From Gymnogyps californianus (Eukaryota; Chordata; Aves; Accipitriformes; Cathartidae): a DNA stretch of 64,000 nucleotides. This document shows, one piece after another, positions 36,816-50,600 of the stretch. Numbering within the stretch: position 1 is the first letter of the stretch; each line of letters starts with the position of its first letter. The notes under the pieces were generated by a model that was not told the origin of the DNA, ran no database searches, and saw only the letters and a list, made by a program, of their open reading frames with translations. Where the stretch lies: contig NC_059473.1 of assembly GCF_018139145.2 (NCBI RefSeq), positions 2,480,001 through 2,544,000 of the forward strand, read 5' to 3'. Position numbers and translations under genes: made by a program.

Positions 36816-36837
36816 CCAGGTGGCCAGTGCCACCTGG
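36816..36837. repeat. GC-rich perfect hairpin
   Basis: CCAGGTGGC (36816-36824) and GCCACCTGG (36829-36837) are perfect inverted repeats around CAGT. With mismatches, pairing extends to 16 of 19 positions on each side. The tetraloop is too short for a usual microRNA precursor. The arms contain E-box-like CAGGTG/CACCTG cores, so it may equally be a paired protein-binding site. Confidence 0.8.
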
Positions 36838-37849
36838 GCCAAAGCCCTGTGGAGGAAGACAGCGGGATATCTTTCCATTTTACTCCTACCTGCACTGTCT
36901 TGTAACAGCTGACCATGGCTGAGGTTTCACTTACTCTTAGACGTTGTGGATTTTTTATGGACTAGATCTCTGTCGTAAGCTTTTTTACAGTTTGAGTGCA
37001 TTTCCACTCTTTACGTAGGGTGAGAGCTAAACATGTTATGCTGGAGACGCTGGTGTGCCACCAGCCTGCTTTCCTTCCCCCGAATCTGTGCAAAATCCTT
37101 ATTTACCCCAATCGGCTCCCTGGCTTTCTCTGCAGTTCAGACCAGGCTTTCTGTCCTCTGTCCCCACCATGCTCCTGATCTGATGGTTATTCCACGGGAA
37201 GCTTAAAGAAGGAGCCAGGCCTGATACACTGAGCACTAACATCTTCCCTACTTAAAACCTGTAATCCCAATTCATTCTTTTGAGTGAAGCAAGTTACATT
37301 AGTGATGAATTTGAGGCTAGTGAAACAGAGAATATGGGGGTGCTGGCTCTCCTAAAAAATTCTTATTTGAATTAGAATATTGTTAAAATTTGTTGAATAG
37401 AGAAATCACAGAATAGGTCCTTGTTGGCTATTGAGAGCTTTCATGTTTAATCACTATGGAACCTTTTGTGGTTTGGGCTCATCTAATTGCTTTCTTGTTC
37501 AAAATTGCACTAATAGTCAGTAGCACAACTGAAAAGTGTGGAGATGTACGTGGTGTGTAGCTCACTGGGCTTTTACCCTATCTGCTATCCTTATTAACAT
37601 TTGCTCTGCTAAAAGAAAGGAAGATTGAACATAAAAAACTGAAGGTCATCCATACAGTTGTCTCAACAGCAATCTGTGTGACTTTAACCCTGTTGAGGAA
37701 AAGTAATTACCCTTTGGCTTCTGATGACCTCAACTAACCTTTGTTGAAGGACCAGAGAAAATAAAGGCTGACCAACAGCCTGCCCTTCCTGCCCTGTGGT
37801 TAACCCGCTCTGGGAATGAAGAACACCCTCAACAATAGAACGTGAAAAT

Positions 37850-37864
37850 GTTGCCATGGAAATA
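37850..37864. promoter_or_regulatory. RFX X-box-like site
   Basis: GTTGCCATGGAAATA is close to the palindromic RFX site GTTGCCATGGCAAC. The identical 15-mer recurs at 58896-58910. This is a motif match only. Confidence 0.3.
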
Positions 37865-40800
37865 TCATTGGAAGAAGAAACAAAAATCTATTACAATTAA
37901 TAGTGTTTTATTAGGTGACTCCTATAGAACTGTTTAATCCATGGAAGTTGCTCTATCTTAAGATCTGGGGTCAGAAAATTTCAGGAGGAATAAAAGAGGG
38001 AGGGAGAGGGTACCTCTTTAAAAATTCAAGAGCTGTTGACAGAGCTGGGATGGTTTGCATGAGATAAAAGAATCAGTTAGATGTTGCACAATGTAAGTAT
38101 GGGAAATGATAGCAAAGAATAAATGCAATTACAGTAATTGCAAATGATAACCGCCAGCTATCCAACTGGTCAGGAAGTGTATTGATACACAAATATTTTG
38201 GTTTTGTTATATGGCAAATAACAAGGGTCATTTTTCTTTTCATATTTTTTTCACAATACTAAGGCCTTGCCTAGAGAAGACCAGGTTATTTGCAGAGTGT
38301 GTGCTGCTTTTGTGTATCTGGCATTTTCAAAATCGGATCCTATAATGCTTTTGTTTTGATTTTCTTTTTCTCCTTTTACTGTTTATTAAATTTGACATCT
38401 TGCAATACATATTACATTTCTGTTAAGTTCACTGGTCTACTTCCGTTTGTGTTAGGCTAAATCTTGTGCTGTTCATTACCCCCAGTAACTGATAGTTTCA
38501 GTTGGAGCTGACAGTGCTGCACATTTTCAGAAGTAGTTTAGCAGTTTCTAACAAATATCAATGGTTCTTTGACGACACAAAGACAAAAAATTGTGAAGGC
38601 ATCAAAAATCTACATGTTGCTGATCTACAGTATTCCAGTTTCTAGAGCATGATAAAGCATTTCAATTAAGTAAATTCTGTGACATTTCCTTATTCATGTG
38701 ACAAATTACGATACTTTAATTAATGTAGGAAAAAGTTTTAAATGTCTGTTTCTATATGTGTGTACCTAAACGATTTTAAACTACCATATTGCTTTTAAGA
38801 GAAATAAGAAATGTTAGCAGGTTTGTTTTAAGACATATTAATACACAGTCGTACGCCTATATTTTCTGGTATTGAAAATGAATTCAAAATAACACATTTG
38901 TTACAACAAAGTCATACACCAGCTTCCTTTTTTTGGTCTTGTTCCCAAAGCACAAATATTTAAAATGCTAAGAAGATGTCAACTGAAATACTTTCATTAG
39001 TATTACTGATAATCTCACCGTTAGTGTAAATGGGAGCAAGTCTGTGCCCTAACTGTATATTTCTTCTAATAAAAGCTGAAAGCATGCTAAGGAAGAGTTG
39101 CAGTAAACATCATATTAAAATCTTTTCCTTCTTTTAAAATGTTGAATAAGATTTTTTTTCTCCAGTATTTTTATGTGTCAGCTTCTATTGATACAGGTGT
39201 GGATTGTCACCATGAGAGTACTCTTCAACTTAAGTATATTTTCAAATGGTAATTTGAAAAGAGAACCTAGTATGCTGGATACAAACAAACATTTATTTGT
39301 GCATGAGAAAGACTTTCACGTGAAACATTAAAATAATTTTCTGTATTGCAAATATGATGATTTTCTTAATCTTTTCCTAATTGTAACAATATTATTCAGT
39401 TTTTAAAGTTTGTTCGCCATTTGAAATTTTTGAGCACAGAGTGCACTATGTCTAGATGCAGAATTACAGTAGTGATAGTGCACCCTGCCTTTTGTTTATA
39501 AAATGTAAACTTGTCTGCTGCTTTAAAATGACCTGTCTGCTGCTATATTCATTTACAACTGTGTGAACACTTAAAAAGGCTTTGGTCAGATTTCTTTAAC
39601 TGCGTAAGCTTGTGCTTCAAGTTATCAAAACAGTGTGGGTCCAGGATGAAGGCAATGTGCTTTCATTAATTTTCAACAATAATTTCCATGTCACTGTCTC
39701 CAATTCATTGTTTGCTCGTATAACTCACCTGGTCGTGGTGCTGTGGAGAACTATTACCTGTTTCATTGACTGTTTCACTTTTTCCCTTGGGCTGGTGCCA
39801 AGATTTTCATGTTATTCCCTCTCCATTTCCAAATGCTCTAGGTCCATGGCATTCTGGCTGAAGCTCAGAACAAAAGTCAAGAAAGTCCATCATCATCCGT
39901 GGAGTTTCCGTTGCTCTGTTTAATTGAAGACAGAGAGGAAGCAGGAGGAGAGGAATTAAAATGTCTTGTTCAAAGGTAAGCATAACCTGCTCTGTACTCA
40001 GTACTTTGAGGAGTTTGAGAAATCCCCTTAAATTATGCACATCATATTATTTCTACATTAGAAGTTGTTGTTAAGGTGTCTTCACTTGTGGATTGTGTTC
40101 TGTCATGCTTTAATTGGTACATAGGCTAGATCTTTTTCCATTTTAGCCTAACATAATTCTAAGGCCTTAGAAATGTTTTAATTTATCAACATTTTAATTT
40201 GTGGGATTAATAAAGATAGAAGACTGAGGGATCTAGGAACCGTTAGCTGTTCCTGCTGTTGGAGTGTTTGCCACAAGAAGAATTTTCTGACTGAATTAGT
40301 AATAAGCTGTATATACTTATTCTGCTTTATAACGTGTTTCATACTTTCATTCTCTGAAATATATTGTTGTCTGCCATTGTCAACTGAATGGGAAATTAAA
40401 TACAAACTCTACTTATAGGGTATTATTTTACTGCATTACTGTTATTTTGATATGTCCATACAGGTGTAATGTTATGCTAAGCATAGTATAACTTGTATAA
40501 AAGAACTAGGTAGGTAATACGAAAGCAAAATAGTCAGAAATGTTTTTAAATCAAGTGTAAAGTCTGGTGACATGCAATCACATTCTTTAGAAAACAAAAA
40601 CCTATTTATACTTAAATTAAATTTTGTTCATGTGTTCATTGATATTTTCACCATAAAACATACAAATGTAGTTTGGTAGCTAATGATTAATCTCGCTAGC
40701 ATATTATCATACACACGTTGTGTAAAGTCAGAAATGAAATTATTTCTGTGTTATTCTGACCAGATAAATTCACAGACATCTATAAAATGCAAGGCTTTTA

Positions 40801-41840
40801 AACATACCACAATTCTTAAAGCTTTAATTGATCTAACATTGCATAACTGGTATATTTAACTAGTGGCCTCCTATTGTTCTGTAGCATTATCTAAAAATAT
40901 TATGCCTTTCAAGAGAAAGACTGACGATACCAAGGTTTAAATGTTGTATAAATGTTCTAGGGAGAAAAGAGAATTGATTCAGTCATCAGTGATAATTGCG
41001 GCAGAAATATTAATTATAACAAGATTACTTCATGGCAAACTACAATATTGAAAGTACTGAATGAACATCTGATTCTCAAAAATGTAAATACAGTCTGAAT
41101 ACCCAAGGCATTGCAAAAATGTTTACAGATTATTTTAGCAATTTGCACAAACTACAGAGGAGGTATTTTTAATAAAACAGTATGACATTTCTGTAGCAAA
41201 TTACTGTCACTTTAAAGTCATCTACTAGATATTTATTAATAGTACAGCAATAAAGCATTGAATATAGTTTGGATAAGTGTTTTTTGGTAGCCTACATCAC
41301 ACAAACAGATAAGTAAATTTTATCTTGATGGTTTTGTTTTTAAATCAACAGCAGTATTAGATATCCTAAAAGTTACCACAGTCATTAAATACCTTATAGT
41401 GCTGTATCCCTGGTAATCCAATTTACAAAACTATATTCTCAGCAGAAACTCCTGGGGTATACAGTAGTTCTCTTCAGTAAGCCCTTCCTGCTTTTTCTTG
41501 TCATGAAGCAGTGATGGTACATTTTTATCCTGTTGATAATTTGACTCTCTTTAAACTATTTCTTGTTGACCCACTGGGTTGGTCTTTATTAGGGTGGAGG
41601 TAGCTGAAAGACTGAAGGACTGCAGACCATATATCATTCTTCCTTTTTTACTGTACCTTAATATTCAACATAGCATCATTATTCTGAGGCAAAAAGAGAA
41701 AAGCTGGTCCATCATATATTCCACACATTGCTAGTCTTTCCTCTATGTCCTGCAGTGCCAGAGAGGGGGATTATTGCTGCAGAAAAAAAAAATCTGGCCA
41801 TAGTGTAGGAATAATCACTGCAGTCCAGCTCACCCCCACA

Positions 41841-41879
41841 CCTCTCTTTCTCTCTCTCTCCTTCTCTCTCTCTCCCTCT
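41841..41879. repeat. CT-rich microsatellite
   Basis: An almost pure pyrimidine tract of CT repeats interrupted by TTT, CC and CTT. Confidence 0.85.
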
Positions 41880-42680
41880 GTTTGAGGCCCCAGCTGATTC
41901 AGTCTGCATCCATCCATACATAAATCATTGCCCTTATTCTATTGGTTACATGGTACATGGCAAGTATTGATTTTTTCCGTTGCCTCATTGCTGGAGAACC
42001 CATGGTTTTTGTGAGACTGAAAATGCAAAATTTTTTGCTGGAGATCTTGTCAAGGTACAAAAATGACAAGCGAGGAGGGTGCTATTTTAAGGTTTGTGTG
42101 ACTTAAAAATCTTCACCTTCTCTGTTCTACTCTACATTTGCCTGTGTCCCAAAAAGTCATGGCTTGTTTAATCACTACTGCTTTAGGTAGGCTTACTGGC
42201 TAAGCAGCAGGAGAATAAGCAAACAGAAACAGGGCCTGGCCATTCTGATGAAGGCATTACTTAATTATTAAAAGTTTAATTATCTTCTGAAACAGTAACA
42301 AAAAGATAAAGAATAATATGAAAATAATGCCATTTTAAGGGAAGAAATGAATCCTAGGCACAAGATGATAATATGCTGTAGAAAAATGGACATTTGTTTC
42401 CTTTCTGCATAACACAGAGATACAATATTGTGCTTAATTCTCGAGGTAGTTCTTCGTAGCATTTTGAAACATACTTGCTAACCCTTTACCAGTATGATTG
42501 CTGTATCGAGTTATTTTTTCTCAGCATTCAAAGCTGCCTGAAAATGTCTCACAAAAGATGGCACCTTGTTTCCTCAAAAAAGTGTTTTTGAGGAATAGGA
42601 AGACTGGGTTATGAGACAGATTATGAGATGTTCTCCTTCAGTAATAGAGAATTCCCTGGTATAAGACTTTCTCTTACTAA

Positions 42681-42750
42681 GAGCCTGATCCAAAACATAC
42701 TGGAAGTCAACAGGAATGTTTTCATTGACTCCGTAGGTGCTGGATCAGCT
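42681..42750. repeat. Decayed inverted-repeat element (MITE-like)
   Basis: The left part CTGATCCA and the right part TGGATCAG are perfect inverted repeats about 50 bases apart. Inside them, GGAAGTCAA on the left answers TTGACTCC on the right. This is the clearest copy of the sauropsid phrase seen in degraded form elsewhere in the window, and it shows that the parent element was palindromic. A nonautonomous DNA transposon is plausible; I cannot name the family. Confidence 0.55.
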
Positions 42751-45507
42751 TCAGATTACACAGAAGCAAATATTGGATCCTTTTGGATACTGTCACTTTC
42801 CCCTATTTTGAAGAAGTGAAATGGGTTAGGATGGGTGGTTTATAGATGGATGTAGGATATTATTATTATATTTAATCTGATTACATCTTGTAACACTTTT
42901 AAATGAGATGTATGCAAGTGCGTGTGTATTTTCTTTAATGCCTGTAATGCAAAATCTGAGCCATGCCTACCCTGTGCTATTCCCAATTACTATATTTTGC
43001 TTCTGTGGGTTTTTTTTGCATTTGAAAGCCACTGCCCATTCTTCTTTTTACCTACACAACCTTTAGACTCCAGTCTTTCACCAAATGTTGTGTGGACTCC
43101 ATTTAAGTCATTTTACCTGACTTCTGCCAATTGCAGAAGCACCTGCCAAAGCAGGTGATATTTTCTATCTGCTGTTTGCATGCAAATCAAATACCTTAAA
43201 CAGTAATACAGCTTTAGAGCTTTTGTGTTTCTGGGGCTGTAGAAATTGAGCATAAAGCTAAAATTATCCGTAAGAAATCCCAGCCAGACACCTTCGCTTG
43301 CTGTATGGCACATACAGGAACTGAAGAAGTAGTGTGCTGCTGGTCCTCTGGTTGAGAACCAGGGCTGGACCATTCAACCAGCCCTTCCCTGAGCTGGCTT
43401 TGCTCCTGCAGGAAACAGCTTACACTGACCAAAACCTTGGGTCGTGCTGGAGTGAGCCACCTCCCCCATATTTGACAGGAGCAATTGCTTCCTTACAAAT
43501 GCACTTTTTTCCTCCAAATGTATGTTGCAACTGTTTTGAATATGTAACTTTAAAAAAAAAAAACAGTAAGACTGGGGGAAACATTAATTTTGGATTCAAA
43601 ATAGTTCATATAATTTTTCTTTAGGAAAAAGGGCTGGACATTGCCATTAGCAAATGAGCTTCTTGCTTCACCAGAAATGTAGTTTCACTGAAAAATGTGC
43701 CTTTTGTCTCACTGTAAACCGTAACTTTTCTACTGTTTCTGTATACATACAGGCCAGATCTTCATTATATTGAACAGTAATTTTTGTAGTAATTGAAATG
43801 AGAACACTTCTGTAATCTTTGTGACAGTGACTGTGTACAAAAGGGCTTGTTACATGTCTGTGTATTACTCATTCAAACCAATTTGCTGGTTTAAGGTCAC
43901 TCCTTTAACATTTATTAGTAAAAAAGGAGGGTTATTTGGCTAGCTGAGGTATCCTTTATCAGCATAGCACCAGTAGTTCAGTGGTTATAATACAAAGAAA
44001 AGATACTGAAGAAATACTAGTCTAAATTTGAATATTACCAAGTGTATTTCATTGGTTTCTTATAGAGTATCAGGACAGAAAATGCTTTCGGAATTGTCCC
44101 CATTTCCCAAGCTTTTAGGACTCATCTTCTATAGGCGCATGGTTCCCCTGTATATGTTTCCCTGGAGCCACCCAGCCTGAAGTCCGGGCATTCACAAGCC
44201 AACTAGCCTACCTATGTGAAAATAGTTTTGCTGTAGTCTATGCTCCTCCTTAAGCAAGGTGTATTTGCATCACAGCTGTGGATGTTTTGGTTGAAAGCTT
44301 GGCAGACACTGCACACATACAACACAGAAATACATTATGTACATGCTCCTCACCATCACCATTGTTTGCAGTTTTCTTTTCCTTTGAGATGCTGCATTGT
44401 GTTTTCTGTCAGTCTTTTGTGTAGAAGGATGGATGCTCTGCTCAGTGTAACCAAGCACACATGCATCACGCTTGCCAGTCCCCACAGTACCGACTCAGGT
44501 ACTGGCTGAGGTAAGTTTTTAGTATGACTTGAGGAGTTCACTTGTTACTGGTCAAGGGAATAAGGCAAGTCTGAAGATGCTAAAGTCAGTGCCAGTGAGG
44601 CAAGAATTGGTCTTATTCACTGGGTTTTTGTAGCAGAACTGGCTGCACAAATCATTCCTGAAAGTTCCTCTGCATGATGCTAGATTGATAGCTCTTGAAA
44701 GCTTAATGTTCCCATATCATAGGTTATTGTACGAGGGTCTGGACAAGGGAACACCTTAGATTTCTTCCTCTTGAAAGGAACATAAGTCCCTCAAGAGCCC
44801 TGTAACAGTCCTTCCAGTGTGTCTGGGAAGTCGTCTCAACATTGCTGGTTGTTTTCAGAAAGTGGAATATAGACAGCGTGATCCCAGAGCGTGGAGCAAC
44901 ACGTCATCCTCCTTCAGATATTATGGAAGAGGCCGTGCCCACTGGTCTGCAGGAAGATGGGCAGTTATAAGGAGTGTGATGGGATTTTCTTCACGCTGGT
45001 CAGAGACCCCTAGAAAGGGGAGTCAGCTATTCCCTGGGCTGGTACCACTGCCTTTGGTGGCTGCTTATGCTTGCTAACAGACACATGTAGGTGGCTGCAC
45101 TAATCTTGTGGACAGCTACACCATGCTCCTAACCCAAAGCCCATGCTGAACTGTTGTTGTGCATGCAGCAGCCAAACCCTAATCATAACCCTTTTCTGTC
45201 CTGCTTTGTAATAGCAAGATGGGGTTAGTACAGCCAATTCAGCCAACTTCTTTGTGCATATCTCTTTTGGAGGAAAGTAATGTTGATTTATTAATTTCCT
45301 TGAAGATGGGCATGAGAATTAATAAATAACAATGACAAGAGGTAGAAGGGATTTTTCCTGTAGCAACCAATAATAATATCTTTGTTGAAAATACAAATGA
45401 AAAGAAGAGACAGAACTGCAAAGCATGTTTGTGTAAGATAGAGCTGAAGCAGCCAGGGACATTAACCATTCCCTGAGCAGAGAGGGCAGAGCAGCTGCCC
45501 TTTTCCC

Positions 45508-45688
45508 CGTGAAGTAAAGCCATCAGCCCGCCCCGGGAGCCAGCCCACACTGCTCCTCACGGGGTCACACACGAATACCGCATCCGGAGTTAGGACAAGC
45601 TGCTGACAGCCGGGGCCGAGCTAACCCGGTCTCTCTCTCACCCGTTGCCAGTGACTTGCCATCCCCACTGTGCACAGCTGTATCTCCG
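45508..45688. promoter_or_regulatory. CpG-rich patch, candidate promoter or enhancer
   Basis: Twelve CpGs fall within about 180 bases, the densest such patch in the window. Strings include GCCCGCCCCGGGAGCC, ATACCGCATCCGGAG and GCCGGGGCCGAG. It is too short for a classical CpG island but stands out sharply from its AT-rich surroundings. It could be a minor promoter, an exon of an unannotated transcript, or an enhancer core. Direction and target are not evident; it is 31 kb from miR-216b. Confidence 0.35.
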
Positions 45689-46458
45689 CTAATGAAACAT
45701 TAGAAAATTATGAGTCTGTTGGGCAAGAGCAGACTTTCATCCTCAAAGGCCTTCATAAATAAGGTTGCAATGTAGAAAAATAAGGCTTGCTAGTATCTCC
45801 ATTTCATAGGTGAAGAAATTAAGGAACACCAAGAGCTGGCACTGAAGCTGAGATCATGTTCAAGAGCTCCTGCTTGTGATAGACATGTGGGAAAAATTGC
45901 TAAAGAACTGCACGTACATGTGGAAGTTTGACCCCTTTAATGCTGCCAAGGGCAGCGAGGTCTTCGGTGGTTTGCTTAGCAAGCGTTAGTCACAAAAGCA
46001 TCTGGCTCAGCTCAAACCTGTATGTTGCGTTTTCTTAAAAAAAAAAAATCCCAAACCAAAAAAGGGAAGGAAATAGGAACACAAAGTCCTTTTTGCAGGA
46101 GTGCCTGCCTCTTTTTCTGTTTTCCTCAGCCTGTTGTTGTGTAAATCACTCTCTTATACTCAGCAAATTAACTACACGCGCTGCAACATGCTGTAGGAAG
46201 TCTGTTGTGGATTTATCCATTTAAATAGGAGTGGAATATAGTGCCACTTCATTTAACCCATGCTGAATGCTGCATAAGATCCCAGAAAAGTTATTCAGCA
46301 ATAATTTTAAATCCCATCCCTGGGAAGAAAAAAAAAAAAAAAAGCTTTGGACTATACAGTTGGAGCCTGTAGTTGCAATAAAATCCAGGAAAAGGTTATT
46401 TTACCTGAATTTATCGCTTAGCAACCAAGAATCTACCTCCTGAGATTGCCGTTCCTGG

Positions 46459-46471
46459 GTTACCAAGTAAC
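46459..46471. promoter_or_regulatory. RFX-like palindrome
   Basis: GTTACCAAGTAAC has inverted GTTAC/GTAAC half-sites. A further half-site-like TTAGCAACC lies about 40 bases to the left, and the surrounding 46.39-46.52 kb is rich in such half-sites. Motif evidence only. Confidence 0.25.
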
Positions 46472-47607
46472 TGGCTGTGACAATTACCAAACAGCTGTCC
46501 CAGGAATCTACATAGCCTTTAACCTCCGTCAGCTGAAAGATGGGCTGATGACAGCTAACAAACAATAGAAACACACCCTAATATTTTATTTAAGAGCTGA
46601 GGGAAGCCACAGCTGTATGGATCATTCAGCCAGCTGGATTTAACTGCTTCAAACTGCATGTCCTGTCTTCAAGAAACTGCTCTATAGCCACGCTGTGTGT
46701 TTAAAGATGCATTTGGGTCTTTATCCTCCAAACTTCATGTCAAATAATTGAATCCAAACTATCAAGATAGGTTTTGCTATTGTGCAGGAATGGTAAGCAG
46801 CTAATTATCAAGTGGAGTTTTTATTTATGAAGCCAGTGATTTACAAAATTTTCTCATTAATAATTGTGTTCATCTTGGGTTTTTTCTGAATGTAACTGTT
46901 CCACTGATTGTCAGTGAGAGGGAGAACATTAAATATCAAAGTAATAAAAGAGTGATGTAGAATGAGGGAAAAAGCATAATTAGGACTGGCAAAATAAAAT
47001 TAAGGGAAAAAGAATACTGAGCTTGGATATTGAGAAGAGCTTCTTGATAATGAGGTGGATTATGTCTGGGGGTGGTTTCCCAAAGGAAACGAGGGAAACT
47101 ACCATCAGCAATGTGTGGAAGTAAACTGGAAACAGTGTAAAACACTTGAAATGTTAGATATGCTAATGCAGGTGTCAGTCCTGAGCAGTGGCAGTTGCTT
47201 CCCCCCCCCGTCCCTGCCCCTTCCATTTTTACTTTCTGTGATTTTATAATGTTACAAATAGCAGTCAGCAAACTTGCAACAAATTGCAAATGCAACATTT
47301 TATGCTGGTGCTTTAGATGCCCTGAGCCTGGAGAGATTTATGGATATGCCTTCTTCTACAAGTTCTGAGTGGCTCCTTTTAGTTTAAAATAGAAACAGGA
47401 AAAAGGTTTTTGGAAGTTAAGGGCCCCGTTCACATTTACAAATCCCAGGCATGCAAGCTGTGGCTGAAATGGCAGCGAGCTCAGTTTCTCCCTGCAGGCT
47501 CGATGCAGGTATCCAGGGGGAGAGTGTTTGGAAATCAGCTGTGTCTTGCTGCTGCTAGTCTTCCTCTAGCATATTGTAGTTGAGATATTATGAACTGCTC
47601 TGCTACA

Positions 47608-47674
47608 CTCTTTTTTTTTTTTTTCCCCTCCTTCTTTTTCTTTTTCTTTTTTCTTTTTTCTTTTCTTTTTCCCC
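47608..47674. repeat. Long polypyrimidine tract
   Basis: Sixty-seven consecutive pyrimidines on the plus strand, mostly T with regularly spaced C. Such tracts are frequent in vertebrate introns and can adopt triplex structures when they have mirror symmetry. No function is implied. Confidence 0.9.
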
Positions 47675-50600
47675 TGCCATGTTCCATACGCCACAATAGT
47701 AAGAACTGGCTCAGAAAATTCTTCACCAGATTTCCACTGGCTGCAAGTTCACAAAGGAAATTTTCTCCTGGCCGTTTGTGGCCAGAAGCCTCCTCCTTGG
47801 CACTGGAGGATTCTTTAACCGGCTGGTCAAATTAGACTAGATTTAATTTGGCTACCTCTGCTTTTTTACATCATTTTAAAAGCAAAATTGATAACATTTA
47901 CCCTTTCACTGCACACAACTGTAATAACTTTTCAGGTACTCAGGCTATAGAGGAATTTTTGGTTCCTGAAATAGGTTAAAAAACGCCTTAGACGCATCAG
48001 CATAATTTCTACTGATAAAGTGACATCTCTCATGGCATGAGAGTGTTCCACTGCACATACAGACAGCTCTTCAGAGTGAGTCCTGCAAGAAGGAAATGTT
48101 GAGGACTGTGACACACCTGCAGGTACCAGTACACGTCTGCTTCTGTTGAGCAAAGTGTGCAATGAGCTGTCAGCAATAACACTTTTTCCCTCAGAACTTA
48201 AATTAAACCTTTTTATTATCAGTTGATTGAAAGTGAGTGGTGCTGAATATGTGAATGCTTAGAAAATGAGCAGAGACCTTGGAAATATTTATTAAAAAAA
48301 AATTGAAGCACGGTCTCTTGTTGATATTAATGACTTGTCATTGCCATCATTACACTGTCTTTACATGTCTGCTGTGGACATTTGGCCACGCTTATAAGCT
48401 CTGTTAACTGAGATGTCTGACGGAAATGGCACCGTGGTCATACGCAAATCAGTGCATCTTTGGGGAGAGCAGAATGGGTCTCAAACTTGTCACTGCCCAG
48501 AGTGTGGTTCCTTTACTGCTTTTGTGTATTCTTTGAGCTAAGCACCAAAGGTACTTTCACTCCTAAACTGATTATTGGCTTATTTGGGTATGAAGGGAAG
48601 GGTAGGAGATCACAGCGACTGTCTTGCTTGCACCCTGTCCTGCTTGTCATTTGTCTCCATGGTGGAATTTGATACAGGAAGGGTTTGCTGGGACATTCTT
48701 TCTGTCTCTTGATGACAGATGATGGTTGTCCTGTTTTCTGGCTGGTAGTTGGTTGGTTACGTTGACAGATGTTGCAATGATTCTTTTGGCAATATTCTGT
48801 TGTGCTGACTGTTCAAACAGGAAATTCATCTTTTAGTATTTGCACATGTTAAGTGTTTGTTTTAGTAGAAATCGGCTCTGACAGCAGGCTGGTCAAACAG
48901 TGTATTTTTGGAGCAGCAAACTCTGGAATTCTCAAAGTCCTCATCATCCCGTAGGTCTGCTGGTGCTCGGCTTGGAGCTCTGCTCCCTGAAATACCACAG
49001 GACTGACTTTTGAGGAGAGGAGACGTGAGCTTTTGAGCTCCGGGTTGCTGCTGTTTCACTCTTTTGGTGATGGGTGCCTGTGTGTGTTTGATGGCGCTCG
49101 GTTCAAATCGTACCATGGTATGGCACTTTGTGAGACTTCGTAAGGTTTGCTGTATGACAGAGTCTGTGCTGTCTTTGTTCTCCCTTTAGTTTCTGAAGAT
49201 TTGGTTTACTGAGCTGGCCTCTTGTCTAATGTTAACACAAGTGAACAGGAAGGTGGTTGTGGCTTGTGCTATACAGTAGAAAGTGAGGACATGCTCAGGA
49301 AGTATGGCAAGAAGTGCTTTTCTCCTAACAAAGACTAGCTGGAGAACTTAATCTGAGGAAGCTAAATTTCCATCTAAATATCTGTTTGGTGATAATCCCA
49401 TTTCAGGTGACTGCTTTTTGACCTTGGCAGGCAGCTTCTTTGAAGGACAGTCTGCAAACGCTGATGTGATTTAATGTGATACATTTTAACTTGTTTCCTA
49501 AATTTTCATCAAGCAAAGTTCTGTGGACTATTTGAGGGCTGAAAGTGGCTCTTTCTTGTATGCAGTGGCATTAGAGATACTCTGGCTAAGATCTGTTGTG
49601 CTGTCCTTCAGAAAAAGTTTATAGGATGTCAGAAGTTACAATATTTACTTCTGTAAGTATGGTGTCTGTGCTGAAGACAAGCACATTATGAGAAGTAGCT
49701 ACATAAAGATTTCTGGTGCATGTGGTAGAGGGAAGGTTTAATCTGGTCAAGACCTCTCCAGACCCCTTCACCGTCACCTAGTAGGTGAGAAACAAGTGGC
49801 TGCAAGTCGCATGTGAAAGCTGCTTTGTGTCTTGCCAGCCTTTTGGAAATACTTCAGAGCTACAGCTATTTTGAGTAATGGAGCTTGGAAGTGGAAAAAG
49901 GCTTTGTGGCAAGCCTAGCATATGCATTTCTGAGAAACACATTTGGTTCCTATATAGTTATTTTTGTGTAATTTGACAGGAAAAAACTAATGTTGAGGGG
50001 AACGTGCTCAGGTGAGTCAGATTACAACACACACGTGTATTTGCAATGTGTATATTTGCACACAAAAGTTACACAATTGCATGAATAACTGTACGCGTAT
50101 ATAACAAAAAAGTTTTCTTGATTTCTGCTTACAACAGTTTAGGTACAAAATATATGCCACTCATGAATTGATAAGAAAAACAGAAAAGTTTGTTAGCTAG
50201 TGAATCTTTGAAAATGTTACACCTGCAAGAAGGTAGAAGAATTCTTGAGAATCCAGTGCTGATTAGCATTGATGAAATATAGGAAATACTATGAAATATA
50301 TTCTTCGAAAGCTGACATGTGTGTATTCTGGCATTTGGAGTGATATTGTCAGTTTGGAACTTGCATTGATTGTTCACCAATTAGTTGAATTTTGAACATA
50401 TGTGGTTTCTGAAGACTTAGTGTCTTGCATGTTTTGACAGTTTTACTGATCACCAGGATTTTAGATGCTATCTTTCTATCTTGATTTATTATTTGTCTTC
50501 TCAAATGCACTCATCCTAGTCTCTGAGTAACAACACTGGTCCTGGAAGGGGCATGCTCTTTCCTAAAGAACTCAGAGGTGTTTTCATATATGTTGAGTGA

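Larger units (their letters stand above)
24457..45500. other. Noncoding, gene-desert-like region
   Basis: About 21 kb without a recognisable gene. Features seen have their own entries (25126 and 42681 repeats, 31728 twin foldbacks, 34011 tandem repeat, 36816 hairpin, 37850 RFX-like site, 41841 CT tract). The stretch from about 38.2 to 41.4 kb is especially AT-rich and free of obvious repeats. The longest plus-strand frame, 134 codons at 33952-34356, has a non-ATG start and resembles nothing known. Without alignment I cannot say which parts are conserved. Confidence 0.55.

Noticed and set aside
43394..43624. Acceptor-like CTTTGCTCCTGCAG followed by an open frame.
   Set aside because: No convincing donor follows, the frame runs through an A-run, and the peptide is low in complexity.
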